A stretch of 64,000 nucleotides of DNA from Brasenia schreberi (lineage: Eukaryota; Streptophyta; Magnoliopsida; Nymphaeales; Cabombaceae): contig JAYKKT010000041.1 in NCBI GenBank assembly GCA_036023115.1, forward strand, positions 3,497,501-3,561,500. The letters run 5' to 3'. Position 1 is the stretch's first letter. Every line of letters starts with the position of its first letter. This document shows positions 47,855 through 60,008 of this stretch, in pieces. The notes below the pieces were generated by a model, which searched no databases, was not told the DNA's origin, and saw only the letters and a list, made by a program, of their open reading frames with translations. The translations under genes were made by a program, and so were the position numbers.

Positions 47855-50800
47855 TAGGATATCACGTGGTGCACAATTAGCAAACCTAACTAACACCTTG
47901 CCTATAATTGTGCACAGTGCGCATTGCTTGTAAGCGATATCCCATTCATACGTAAAGTTTCCTGCACACCACCGACAATGCATGCTCTTCATGTCTTTTT
48001 GAAGTAGCGATCAGAACGTTATTTCGAAATTTGACAGAGTATTTCAAAAAGTGACAGGGGCACACGTATAAATAACATTTATGTTCTCAATTTTCAATGT
48101 GCATAAGTTTGCATTGTCAATGATCTCTAAAGATATGTATATATATTGTATAGTATAGTATATATAGAACCTCATTTTTTCCAAAACGCAGTTGGATCAA
48201 GATCAGGTAATGACCTAGGAGATCATGATCTAGCACTAAAATGAATGTATGTGGCGCCAACTTGACGTGAATCATCCATCCTTGAGTTAGATCATGCTTT
48301 CCGAGATCACCCGATCCAACCTCGACTTGGACGGCTCAGATCGTATGTAGAATCATGCGACAGATTCTAAGATCGTTCCAAGAAAAATTCTAAAATGAAG
48401 TAGGGGCTCACTACCTCTAGCTCTTTGTCATCCTTTTGCACGGATTGGCCTCTGAGATGTTTCTGGCTTTCAAGAGTCTGTGATCTCCTGGCACTGATCT
48501 GGGTTTGAACCCTCACAAGCTGTTGCATGCACCTCATTGTGGTCGTCGTTTGCCGCTGCACATTTTGGCTCTCCAGCATGCTCTCAAGCCTCGCAAGGCC
48601 CTTCATTCTGCGGTAGCTCCTTCTCGCCTTCATTGATTAGCAAAAAATTCTTCTTAATTATCATGGTTTATAATTTAAACTTAACTACCAAAATATGACA
48701 TGCTTAGGGCATCATCCAGTGGCGGATCCACATTGTGGTGGGATGGGGAGGGGTGATTGCTCCACCAGAAATTCTCAAAATTTGGATTTTTATTGAAATT
48801 TCGTCAAACCCATCTAGTATGGGAAAAGGCTTAGTTGTTGTTGTAATGAAATTTTAAAAAATAAAAATTTTAAAGCTTGACACCTGTACTTGAAGTTCAC
48901 CCCACCTAAAACAAATTAATGGATCTGTCACTGGCATCGCCTTCGTTTTAGTAAGTCAGTTTATGCTCAAGTGCATCAATCATGCTCTCAATATTCAGTT
49001 TTTACCAAAAAATGCAATTCTTTTCTTTTTTTCCTTTTTTGGGTACAATGGGGAGGCCGAAGCCAATGCCAGTCCCACGTATCAAACTCATGACCTTTAA
49101 TTTGTGAGCTGACCTCCTAGCCAGGTGAGCTATTGGTCATCCTACAATGGCCAAACCATATCTAATCTTGTGACGATTTGGTTGCTTTCTTGAACACCTT
49201 TGTTCTCTAATAACAGAAGTTTCTCTTGAGCTCAAACTCAGGTTTATCGAAGTCGGATGCATGTCTATATATGTGTGTGTGGTTAGACATAGGCCTGGTG
49301 GTTCCAACAAGAACTGAACTGGGCCAAGAAATGTAACCGTTGAAATTGGGCCTGGAATCAAAGACCACCCGATTCAGTTTTGGTTCCACTCCCATGAAGA
49401 ACTGTCCCAAAACCAGAACCAGCTGTTCCAAATAGCCAGTTCCATATAGTTTTTACATTTTTTAGATTTTAAACTGTTAATATTATTTTATTGATTTTAG
49501 ACTGTTAGACCCCCAAACCAGAACTGGAACTGGCCCTATCCCAATTCGGTTCTGGTCTCAGTTTCCGAGTAAACCGGGACCAACGGTTTGGAACTACCGG
49601 TTCTGGTTTACCTGAAATCAGCCTTCTTTGTGCGGTATAATAATTATAAAATAGAGTGCAATGCATTGGAGTAACATTCTACCTTTTCTAGAGCAACAAC
49701 ATTCAGCCCTTCTAATCGCATGAGCAGGGGGCTCTAACTCATCTTTTGTTCTTGCACCTAGGGGCGTGGATGGGTCGGTTTGGTTCAAAACCCAAATCCA
49801 AATCAAGGGAGAATTCAGAGATCGAAACCAAAACGAATTGAACAGGAAAAACTCGCTCAGTTTGGTTTACTAAAGGTGAACTGTGATAATAAAAAATCAA
49901 ATTAACTGAGAATTCAAGAACCCAAACCGACCCGAAAAGCTTATCAATTCAGTTCGGCTTCTCAGTCATAACCTATTTTTAAAAACCCTTGTCAAGGTCC
50001 AACGCCATTTGAAATTTTAATAAATGCTCAAATTTATTTTTATATCTCAACCCTTCAGTCTTTGAGATGGACGGTTGAAATAATAAAACACTTTATATTG
50101 TAATGCATTTATATTTTAATGTATATATACAAAAGTAGCATAATACTTTTAATTCAATTTTTTTCAGTTAATCATATCAATTGAACAGTAAAAATATTTA
50201 AGCAGATTTAAATATCAATGAGATTTGAGTATTTATCACTACCTGTATGTATATTATAATATATGTGCGTGTGTGAGAACTCTTGTTGCACACTGAAAAA
50301 GACAAATAGTTAGGAGATGCATTACCAGGTAACCCCTGAAGGCTGTTTGGATCTTAATGGCTGCAGCATTTTGTCCCAATGAATCGTTTCTGTGATAAGC
50401 GACTGATGGTGGGGCTGGAGCGCACTCTTCGGCAACGTAGATCGGTAGGGGAGGCTCTGAATGGGCAGCTACCTGCTGCTCTTCTTCATTGGTGCAACAA
50501 GGGTTCTGATAGAAGCCTTGTTCTTCATGAACTGTTTCCAGGGGATCATGAAGATCCGGCGACTGGATAGCTGGTGCTGCGGACACGGATTTCTCTTCTA
50601 TCTTAGCAGTGACGATGGTGGCAGTCTGGCATCGCTCGATCTCGGCCTCCTCCAGTATCTCCTCTATGCTGCTTGGTGCGCGCCTAAGCTTCCTAAGATC
50701 CCAGGTCTTTCTCCCCTCTGTGTTCTCATGCTTGGTCTGCACAAGCAGAAATTGGCTTTATAAGCAGTTATGCATGTTAATAGGTATACCTGACGTCCGT

Positions 50801-52531
50801 GTCAAAAGATAGTGTTGGTGTCACCCACGGGACCCTGCCAGACCCAACCCAGATCAGGGTGAAACTTATTGGTTTGACTGGGTTTGGATTCGTGGAGGGA
50901 AAACCCAGAATACTTCGACGTAGCTGTATAGGGCATGTATGGGATTAGAAGTACCAGAAACACACACATGCATGCACGCACATGCTTATAGGTGTGATAT
51001 TAAATTTTCAAAATCTCAACTACTTAACCTTAAATTTTAAACTAGATTTATAAATTAATTACTTCATCATCAACGAAGTATTTTCCCATACTAAATGGAG
51101 TCGGCTACATGGATTCTTTATTTCCATGTAACCTTATCATAATTTGTAGAATTCATGGTAAATAAGTACGATAAAGTTTTACGCGATTATCGGAAGCCTA
51201 ACACAATCCTCCTCCTTTATCAGGGCTTGAGACCGGCCATGCAAAGGTGATCCCTTATACGAGCAGAGTTTAAAAATTAATTACTTGAGTTTAAAAAAAT
51301 TATTTCTAATTTAATTTAGAATCAAGGTATAGGGCATCTCATTAGGGTCATGTCACTGTGGAGAAGAAAAAGACAACTTTGTATCGTCCCGGCAAACAAA
51401 AGGTGGATCTTACTTTACTTAAGCCTTTTCTCACACTAAGTGGGATCGGATAGAGGGTGCAATACAAAGAATTCCTAAAAAATCACTCATCTTAGCATTG
51501 TTCTTGTCCAAACATATTTCACTTTGGAGTTCAAATAGGATCCGGTGCATTCATGCTTCAAACGCATGGGCGTAATCATTTACAATCCCTCGGGTGTTTA
51601 CCTCACACCATGTTCTTGTTTCTCATGAAGAGCCCACTTCCTTACTGGTAGCAGATCCACACTAAACTCAGGTATATATATATATATATATATATATACT
51701 ATTGACATGCTCACCTATACTTATTGCTTTTCATTAGCATGAGCATAATTTTAAAAGTTTTAAGGGTTTTTAAAAAGTATATTGGATATTGTTCTTACAT
51801 CATCTCCTGAAAAGTAACGCTAAGGTATAAGTGGGCAACGTTAATGGAAGACGGGATTTAATCTCTCTCTATATATATAAACTTCATCTAAATCTATCAT
51901 TAAGGACTATGAATGATCAAGATTGAAAATAAAAAATTGAGAAAGTAAATATAATTTTTGTATAGTACTTAATTGTTTTATGTATACTTTTCACTTTTGC
52001 TTTTCAATCTCAACCATTTATACTCCTTGATCAAATGATTAAGATTGGTTTGAATAGATTTACATATGAGTTGTTTGCATTCTCTACCTTCTTTTATATG
52101 TGTGTGTTTGTGCGATAGAGAGAGTTGAATTTTCAAATTTTCAACCATATAACCTAAGATTTTTATTGCTTGTAGATTTATAAATAATTTGATTTTAATA
52201 TAAAGTACTAAAGGATTTTATTGGAATTGGAGTTAGGTTACGGAGTGTCCCATACAAAAGACCCGAACGGATACCTACCCTCATCGCATAATGGGGTGGG
52301 TACTAGGCAAAATTTGATGTTCGTGCATCGGGTCGGGTATTAATAATACCTATTCCCGACTTCCGATCCCTAGTTCCCGGTTATTAGTCCACCCTAAAAG
52401 GCTTCCTAATCCGCCATTGTCCACACCATGAATTGAATGGTGAAACCACTTACAGTAGTGAGAGGCTCCTCAGTGGAAGTAAAAATGCAGACCCGATTTA
52501 ACACAGACAGACATCTCCCCTTCTTTCCCAT
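45298..52531 (-). CDS. IQD: IQ67-domain calmodulin-binding protein (IQD family), 5 exons, 495 aa
   Basis: Minus-strand exons are 52454-52531, 50326-50736, 48415-48627, 46762-46896 and 45298-45948 (TGA at 45298-45300). All four introns are GT-AG and phase 0, giving 1488 nt. Exon 1 encodes MGKKGRCLSVLNRV, the conserved IQD N-terminus (usually MGKKGSWFS; here the Trp is Cys). The IQ67 domain spans exons 2-3, residues about 150-216. It has a good first IQ motif (IQTAFRGYLARR), a degenerate second (LESMLESQNVQRQ, usually LQALVRGHNVRRQ) and a good third (MQQLVRVQTQISARR). Exon 4 gives WDDSILSKEE and RERVLAYSYSHQ. Exon 5 has PWGWNW and the DUF4005 signatures SPNYM (404-408) and RRLSF (432-436). Such proteins are basic scaffolds that recruit calmodulin to microtubules, membrane or nucleus. 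Introns 1-3 hold SINE and LINE-derived insertions. Confidence 0.93.
46639..46680. repeat. (ATT)n microsatellite in IQD intron 4 flank
   Basis: Fourteen TTA/ATT units in a pure run, between exons 4 and 5 of the IQD gene. Confidence 0.95.
47121..47137. repeat. Target-site duplication, left
   Basis: ATCATCTCAACTCTTCA; the partner at 47320-47336 differs by one base (ATCACCTC...). Confidence 0.85.
47138..47319 (+). mobile_element. Short RTE-derived element (LINE 5' end joined to 3' end)
   Basis: 182 bases: head TCTGCTCATGTAAGGGATAA, then CTTGCATGTCTGGTCCCAAG and TGTGTTAGGCTTCTGACAGC, matching the 5' UTR of the RTE LINE at 26455-26620 inverted. The last ~55 bases (AGAATCCATGTAGCCGATCC to GGCTTAGTTGTTG) match the LINE 3' terminus. 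It is flanked by a 17-bp target duplication and lies in IQD intron 3, antisense to the gene. Confidence 0.88.
47320..47336. repeat. Target-site duplication, right
   Basis: Partner of 47121-47137. Confidence 0.85.
48803..48840 (+). repeat. RTE LINE 3'-tail fragment
   Basis: CCCATCTAGTATGGGAAAAG followed by GCTTAGTTGTTGTTG is only the last ~40 bases of the RTE LINE. ATTGAAATTT and AATGAAATTT flank it, a possible target duplication. It lies in IQD intron 2. Confidence 0.7.
49041..49140 (-). repeat. tRNA-derived SINE, family A
   Basis: On the minus strand: AATAGCTCACCTGGCTAGGA, box B-like ATGAGTTTGATACGTG, then GGCTTCGGCCTCCCCATTG. This is the best-preserved copy here. It lies in IQD intron 2. 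Confidence 0.75.
49285..49620. repeat. CCGGTT-rich dispersed repeat
   Basis: Starts TTAGACATAGGCCTGGTGGT, has two arms rich in AACCAGAAC/GGTTCTGG, an AT-rich centre at 49440-49500, and ends ACTACCGGTTCTGGTTTAC. It lies in IQD intron 2. A second, weaker block (GGTTTGGTTC, AACCGACCC) follows at 49765-49960. Confidence 0.55.
51052..51064. repeat. Target-site duplication, left
   Basis: AAATTAATTACTT, identical to 51274-51286. Confidence 0.88.
51065..51273 (-). mobile_element. Short RTE-derived element (LINE 5' end joined to 3' end)
   Basis: 209 bases on the minus strand: head CTCTGCTCGTATAAGGGATC, then TTTGCATGGCCGGTCTCAAG, GATTGTGTTAGGCTTCCGAT and GTAAAACTTTATCG (LINE 5' UTR). It then ends in the LINE 3' terminus (AAGAATCCATGTAGCCGACT, AGTATGGGAAAA). 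A perfect 13-bp target duplication proves independent insertion. It lies in IQD intron 1. Confidence 0.9.
51274..51286. repeat. Target-site duplication, right
   Basis: Partner of 51052-51064. Confidence 0.88.
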
Positions 52532-53067
<536 letters not shown>

Positions 53068-53221
53068 TTGGATCCTACTCATACTCATATATCTATCCAT
53101 TGTTTTCAGGTAACATGAGTGTCTTACTTTTGTAAAACTCTTTAAAAATTTTAAAATTGTACTTATGTCATAAAAAAACAATGGGTGAAGAAGTGTGAAT
53201 GTAGGTAGGATCTAGTTTTCT

Positions 53222-53224
<3 letters not shown>

Positions 53225-53269
<45 letters not shown>
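53225..53269. repeat. (AT)n microsatellite
   Basis: About 22 AT units without interruption. Confidence 0.95.
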
Positions 53270-53271
<2 letters not shown>

Positions 53272-53470
53272 AAAATTAAAAGTTGTTAGATATACTCCTA
53301 TGCCAAAATCTAATAGACCATCTACACAAACGACGTAGATCGAGCGGTCCCTCACCATTAACACAATGATCGATGTCACACATGAGTGTATTAAATGCGA
53401 CACGAGATAGGTGCCTTGATCACATGAACAGTATAATGATCAAGTAATCATGAAAAGTCATCTAATAGCT

Positions 53471-53475
<5 letters not shown>

Positions 53476-53553
<78 letters not shown>
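53476..53553. repeat. (CT)20(AT)19 compound microsatellite
   Basis: CT run to 53515, then AT run to 53553. Same motif order as at 52941 but lacking the AG arm. Confidence 0.95.
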
Positions 53554-53555
<2 letters not shown>

Positions 53556-55694
53556 GGAAAAACACAAACCCATACCCACCCCCTTAAGATTCGAGTTGAG
53601 AGCGGGTATTGATATGCCCAACCCACTCTATTGCCGTCCCTACTTTTCTCTCTTTTTTTTTCCGGGTTAATAAGATGCCTATCCGATACAATCGGTAGTC
53701 GAGCCCCCTGACCTGTCGAAGGGCCTTGTCTCCTCGCCATGCCCCTTGTGGGCCTCTGTGAACCAAGTTGACGTAAAGAAACATTAAATCATAAACTCTA
53801 CTTTTCCTCTATTATTCTTCATCACCAGACCAACACTATTACTGGATTCCTTGTTGGTGGTCGTGACAAGAACTTCGACTCCAGTTGATCATGATCTGCA
53901 AATAACTTATTATCTGTGGAATCATTGTTGGTTTAACTAAAGCCAGAGGATCCCTTAATATATTTATGCCTTTTGGCACGCTAAATGTTAAGTTACATTG
54001 ATTCAGCATTTGAAAGAGTATTATTTGATATATTTTAGCATACAGCGAATCTAGTTCGGTTCACCAAACCGGGCTGCGGACTAGCTAATCAAACCCAAAA
54101 CCTTAACCAAATATTAATAGATTGCTTTTGGTGGTTGTGACAACAAGTTCATCCTGGTTGATCATTACCTACAAATAACTTATTGTTTGTGGTCATTGTT
54201 AGTTAATTACCTTACTATATTTAAGCCATTATGTAATTTAGTATAGGAGATAGACATTGTCGGTTCCAAAATGGTCTGTCCATTTGAACTAGAACCAATG
54301 CGGGATGGAAATCGGCGAAAACCATAACCCAACAACCAGACCCAAAACAGTAAATTAAACATGGTTGTGGTTCTTCCTACTAACAAGAGTTTAGGATGAA
54401 TGAAAGTATGGAGTGTTTATTTTCTTGATTAGATGATCTATGTAAAAAAAATACAAAATACAAAACTGTATTTTATACTTTTATGCTTTAAAAACTATTT
54501 TTACTTTTTTAAATAAAAAATAGACTGTCTAAATTAGCAAGAAGAGTTAGTATTTTCATATATATATATATAGTGACTTGATCACTCGCTCATATTCGAC
54601 TATTGTTTTTTAAGAGCATAAATATAATAAAATATTCTAGGAGACATAATCCGATTTTTCTAAACATATATAGTGACCTGATTTTATCAAATAGTATTGT
54701 TACTCACTCACATTGGACTATTATTTTTAAAAGTATAATATAATAAAATATTCGATAAAATGGGAGATGGAAAAAGAAAGAAAGAGGATGTGTAATCAAA
54801 ATCAATGCATTAAGACGGATAAGGTTTCAGATAATCCTGACCGCTGAACGGCTGAGATCTGACGTACAATACTGACCATCCCATGTCACGTGATAGGACT
54901 CTCATTCCTTAACCACCCTTGCATGCAATTGTGCACCCCTTGTTTGCTGATGTCAAGGAGAAATTTTGGGAATAGAAGCAGTTCAGAGTGAGGTGGCCGT
55001 TTCGGACCTGCCCCGAACGGATTGAACTAGACTTGAACTGCCCCGGAATCCATTGAAATGGGATCCGGGAACCCTTGTGGTTCGGTTCCAGTTTTACCGA
55101 TATATCCCAAACCCAACCATAATTGATGGCCCAGAATCGGCAGTTCAAAGTTTTTTTCTCCAATTTTAAAGTCCTATCCTTGTTTCGTGAAATTTTGAAG
55201 CAAAATTCGAATTTCATGGAACAGAACCTGGAACACAAAAAGCCTGATATGGGCCTTGAAGAAGCCAGTTCGGCTTTGATTCAAGGTTTTGGTGGAACCA
55301 GAATAATTGGTTGAGGACCGGCGGTTTCGATTTTACCCAAAACAGACCAAGTCTACACCTTATAAGGCCCAAAGCCAGCAGCGTAGATGGAGCTAGCAAC
55401 ACAAGACACGATATAAAACCCAATACTACCCGAAAGGTTCTTACTCGTGTCCAGCCAAATAGAGTCATCTTCAGATTGTTTTAACACAAGGCGAACATGA
55501 CCTCATGAAATTGAGGGCAAGATAACATCTAACGACAAGAAACCTAACACAGTTCTCATTCCTGTGAATATAGAAAAACGGGTTGTGTTCACCTGTTTTA
55601 ATAAGAAAAGGACATGGCGCAAGCATGACCCAGAACACGAATTACCACCCTTGAACCTGAGACCAAAATCGCTGGGAAATGAAGTATTCAGAAA
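53554..55694. other. Intergenic with CCGGTT-type repeats
   Basis: No gene supported. CCGGTT-family blocks occur at about 54040-54370 (containing ATAGACATTGTCGGTTCC) and 54980-55340. Open frames here derive from these repeats. Confidence 0.45.
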
Positions 55695-55850
55695 ACTCGG
55701 ACTAATTCTCGAGTCAGTTCAGCCAACTGTGGGGTAAAACTCTCCCAACACTGGTTTTCTCCATTCACAATGCTCGAACTCGAGACATTTGCTTAAGGGA
55801 AGCAAGTCCGAACCATTTGAACCGACCAAAGCGTTGGTAAAGAAAGATCA
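55695..55850 (-). repeat. tRNA-derived SINE, family C
   Basis: On the minus strand: GGTTCAAATGGTTCGGACTT, GCTTCCCTTAAGC, TCTCGAGTTCGAGCATTGTG, AATGGAGAAAACC. Same order as 35620-35775. Confidence 0.6.
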
Positions 55851-56084
55851 GATTTTGACATACGTGCTGAATGAAGTGATGCAAATTGAATATCTGAGTT
55901 AATTAAGATTCAATTTTCTAAAAGAAAAACTCTAATTTTTGTTCCCATTAAAGGCAAAATATTTATAATTTCCGTAAATAAAGTGGCTAATTAGTTGCGC
56001 ATCAAAATTATCAGAGCAGCCACCAAAGGTGAAATTCATTAGGTCAATTTCACATGTATCCAGGTAACCCTTAAGTTCCATCAG

Positions 56085-56175
56085 GAGCGTTAGCATAGTG
56101 GAAAGGGTCTCTCGGTGCTAGCAGGGTCGACCCTCACTGGCCGCATCCTCGACAAGGATCATAGCGTGGCGTTTT
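56085..56175 (+). repeat. tRNA-like repeat, possibly a SINE
   Basis: GCGTTAGCATAGTGGAAAGG (box A-like) is followed by AGCAGGGTCGACCCTCACTG (box B-like). Not foldable into a convincing tRNA. A single copy in this window, with weak similarity to 8890-9000. Confidence 0.35.
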
Positions 56176-56450
56176 AGTTTGAGGAGTTTTAAGATCGAAA
56201 GAAAAAAGAGAAAAAAATAAAACAAAACAGGAGTTATTACTTCGACTCACCTCAATTAATTCCAGAGGCCTCCTCCGCACCTTGCAGCGAAAGCGTTGCT
56301 TGTATGGTCAAGAGCTTGTTGGCAACCTAGAGTTTCATCGATCAACAAACAACACATACACAGAATTAGCAGACACCCAATATACAAGCAAAGTAGTTTC
56401 TCTTTCCATGCTTATGCGCAGGCTAGGGATAAGTTTCTGTGCGTGGCTCG

Positions 56451-56454
<4 letters not shown>

Positions 56455-56520
<66 letters not shown>

Positions 56521-56522
56521 GA
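56455..56522. repeat. (GT)n(GA)n compound microsatellite
   Basis: GT run of about 17 units followed by GA run of about 15 units. Cys/Val- and Arg/Glu-repeat open frames over it are artefacts. Confidence 0.95.
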
Positions 56523-57023
56523 AACCTTGGGCGTTATGTTGGTTGCAGTGTTATGTCTTCCTTCTTCCTTTTCATTGCCCTGTTGGGCATTTGCATCTGG
56601 TTCTGCCTTCCGAAGGAGTCGAAACTTTCTCAGAGTGACCTTTTCCCCTTGTTGGGGGTTGGTTTAGAGAGAGAGATTGAATTCCGCACATAATGAAAAG
56701 GCGAGAGATTGTTCGACCAACTTGCTCACTCCACGGCCCAGCCAACTTTACTTACGTATAAAACTTGTCTTATGTGAGGACCGCAGCCATGCTTTACAGG
56801 TTTTGGTTGGTACACTACACAACTAAATTCAAATTGATAAATATATATATAGAGAGAGAGAGAGGAAGAGATGACGGGATGATCAATCAGAAGGTGAGTA
56901 GCTGCACCGCCGAAACCAACCATATTCTTTTTCTTTATTGTTATTATTATTATTATAGATTAGTTGTAACAGTGTTGGCGACAGGGTTCGTGTTTTGCTG
57001 TTCCTAATAAACCCTAAATATAT

Positions 57024-57159
57024 GAGGTGAGAAGTTGTGCGTACAAGCATCAAAAGATTTCTATTTTTTGTTTTACACCACCAAAGTCATACGAAATGAG
57101 AAGTCCGTGCGTACCAACGTCAAAAGTTTCTACTTTGTTTTATACCACCGATATCATAC
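57024..57159. repeat. Tandem duplication, two ~68-bp units
   Basis: Units 57024-57092 and 57093-57159 share GTGCGTAC.A, CGTCAAAAG/CATCAAAAG, TTTCTA, TTGTTTTA.ACCACC and TCATAC. Confidence 0.85.
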
Positions 57160-57489
57160 AGCATGCGTGGACCTAAAAGTGTCCGTCTTAATGCATGGAT
57201 ATACGATGATTTCAAACGGATGTTGGCTAAGGGGCGGGCTGGGACAGGTTTGCAAACACCCGAACTCTCTCTCTCTCTCAATATATATGTAGAGAGATCA
57301 TGCTTATACCCACACGAGCTTATTTATATCCATTCATTGCTTTTAAATGATATGAGTATAATAAAAATATTTTTTATATTTTTTAAAATTTATTAAAAAA
57401 TTTAAAATTATACTCATGTCACCCAAAAGCAATGGATAAACGTGAGTAACCAAACATAAGTACTCACAAACATAAGTATAGGAAGGATC

Positions 57490-57494
<5 letters not shown>

Positions 57495-57529
<35 letters not shown>
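57495..57529. repeat. (TA)n microsatellite
   Basis: About 17 TA units. Confidence 0.9.
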
Positions 57530-57534
<5 letters not shown>

Positions 57535-57599
57535 ATTACCCTTTAACGGGACCTCGTAAAAGCAGTCCTTAAAAACGTCCGGTAATAATGACAATTGCA

Positions 57600-58954
57600 C
57601 CCCATTGTTTTAATTTGATTTCCCTTAATTCGCAACGGAATAATCAAGCATACAACAACCTTTCTTTCTCATAATACCGCACAATTAATGTGTTCTTGAG
57701 TATGAATTTCTTATGAATCAACCTACTTGTCTCTAGTCGATAAGGTTTCTCTAAGCACGAACACATATGCACATAAAATAAAGATGGAAGAGGAAGAAGA
57801 AAAGGTCCACCTTAAGGTTTAAACTTTTAGTAATGAGGGCTCTCTCTATTACAAGACCTCAAGTTTTTTAATTATTTTCCTTTCTCAACTTTGGTTTCTA
57901 GTGGTAGTCTATTTTTCTCCTTTGGTGCAGTCAATCAGGTCGGTCAGGATTGTATAAAGTGATTCGAGAAAGAGAAATTAACAAAAAAACAAACTGGTAC
58001 ATTCAGAGTCGACCTGCTTTAACGCAAGCCCAAAGTGACCCGATCCGAACCCAATAGATTGGCCGGATTTGTCACCTCCGCCGAGATATGGTATTGTGCT
58101 CTTTCATGTTCGTGTCAGAATCAGGTTCACCCTATGGGCCGATATTTGTGTTACGTTGGTGGATATGAACACGGACCTTCTTTGTCATTCTGTGTCGTGT
58201 TAATTTATGTTATGGGTCGTGTTCATATTGTACTATTCCGTGTCAATACCAAACTATGGGTAGACACGAGACGGACTTTTCAGGTTGTATTGGTACATAT
58301 GTATTATTGTGAGGTAATCGTTGGACGCGGATACGACCGACTCTACTTTAGAATCCTTGACTTAGACCAGTTGACCATTGACAGGTTCGTGTTCGCATGC
58401 GGTTTGACCACCATATATCAGGTTAAACGTCTTATCAAGGCATCTATACAAGACCGATTCTACCTTTTGAGTTTTGACCGGCTCTGCCACACCCTTTCCT
58501 TTTCAGGTAGGCAGGTTGGGAACATGGCTGGAAAACAAGACGAGCTGCTCGTGGTTCGGTCAACTTGTCTCAGCTTGTGAACCCATACGAGTCAATCCAA
58601 ACTTGTTTCAACTTGGCTCGTGGGCTGAGTTCTGAACAATTTAAACTGGTTTCAACTTGGCTCGTTTGAGCTCATGTAGTTAACAGTGTAAAAGTATGTG
58701 GAAAACGTCTTCAGTGGGTTAAAAAGTTCTATTTTTCAATAAGATTGCATTAAAAAGCCCATGGTTGAATCCGTAGGTTATAATGAATAGTTCCATCGGC
58801 ACCTAGATCCACCACCTGTGGTGACTAATCCTTCTAGACCTTGAAAGCAGCAAGAGAAAGTTCCACTATAGCTTGAAAAAAACAGTAAACGGCTTCCTCT
58901 TTTTATTTGAAGAGCTCGTACAAGGAGAGCAAGGTCAGAAGGAGCAATTTCTTT
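57600..58954. other. Intergenic; low-complexity AGCTCG repeat in part
   Basis: A 181-codon plus-strand frame (58035-58580) has no recognised domain and overlaps a repeat rich in CAACTTGGCTCG/GAGCTCATG (58540-58690), so it is not called as a gene. Confidence 0.35.
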
Positions 58955-59078
58955 TGTTAGGCCAACTGGGTTGGGCAGACTCATGCAAGATGTGCATGCC
59001 GTGGGTATTGAACTCGTAGACCTTTCATTTGAAGGTTTTATCGAGTCAAGCCCCTAGCCAGGAGAGTAATGGCTCCTT
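58955..59078 (-). repeat. tRNA-derived SINE, family A (diverged)
   Basis: The plus strand shows GTGGGTATTGAACTCGTAGA, ACCTTTCATTTGAAGG and CCCCTAGCCAGGAGAG, complementing the family A order. It has a small internal insertion compared with 49041-49140. Confidence 0.6.
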
Positions 59079-60008
59079 GTGCTCAAAGGGGGAACTAAGG
59101 ATGTTCATGGAGTCTCCTACTCTCCACAGGAACCTGTTCCGAATGAGGCGGATTCAGGAGGTGAAAGTGGGGGTCAGGGATGGGAGAAGAATCAAGGTGG
59201 GGATGGAGATAGCAAGTACGCTCCTCGCAAACCTGGCCTCGACTCTTTCTGGATTGTTTAGTACCATATTGCTCCCAAGTAAAAGGTTGAAGATGATATA
59301 TAATTATAAAAAGGAGTGCTCTACTTCATACCAATATTGTATATTGTTCTTGTATGTTGTATGTCATATAGTAAACGTTTATAAAGCTATATCCAATATA
59401 GTACTGTGCTTGACTCAATTGTAAGATTCTAACCTAATTATGGTTCATCAAGATCGAAATATCGAACGGTTCTTTGCAGGGATGGGTCCCGTGAAGAATG
59501 AGAGGGCAGAGATGATGGGGAATGAATCCTCAATCCAGGATGGGAATGGGACATGGACCATAATCCATGTCAACAGGTCTACATGACCTTTCAATGGCTT
59601 GCTTTGTTGTCAACTTAGCACCTAAAATCTCCATCAACTCACCTCACTTGAATTGATGTCAAAGAGGAGCATCTGTAAGTACCTAATTTAAAAAATTAGT
59701 CCCATAATGAAGTGCTTTCTTGATCAATTTGAAAATTGATGAAATAATACGTTGGGGTCTTAAAAAAATTTGGGTAAAAGATATTAAATATCAATGATGT
59801 TTAACTAGACTCAAGATGCTCAGCAAGAGCATCCAGATTCGGACTTTCGACATATCTCAGGTTGGAAGGAAAAAGTCCAAGTCCAACTCGAATTATCAAA
59901 GTATAGTGTTGATGGGTTCAAATCGCATCTGGTTCTGGTACATGGATCCAGATATACAAAAGAAATAGAAAATCCAAATCCAAAATTACCTGCCTTGTCT
60001 TACACAAA
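59079..60008. other. Intergenic, no supported gene
   Basis: Overlapping frames at 59029-59424 have no domain similarity. No RNA gene or transposon end recognised. Confidence 0.35.

Noticed and set aside
50379..50812. Plus-strand frames opposite IQD exon 2
   Set aside because: They are antisense to the exon carrying the start of the IQ67 domain.
56095..56165. Possible functional tRNA
   Set aside because: Box-like motifs are present, but the sequence does not form a full cloverleaf with a recognisable anticodon loop.
56252..56330. Candidate first exon for the IQD gene (minus strand, ending GAG before GTGAGT)
   Set aside because: The frame in the required phase has an upstream TGA and no start codon. 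The exon at 52454-52531 gives the conserved MGKKG start in phase, so this is at most a 5' UTR exon.
58035..58580. 181-codon plus-strand frame
   Set aside because: No recognisable domain, repeat-derived 3' part, and no splice or promoter support.
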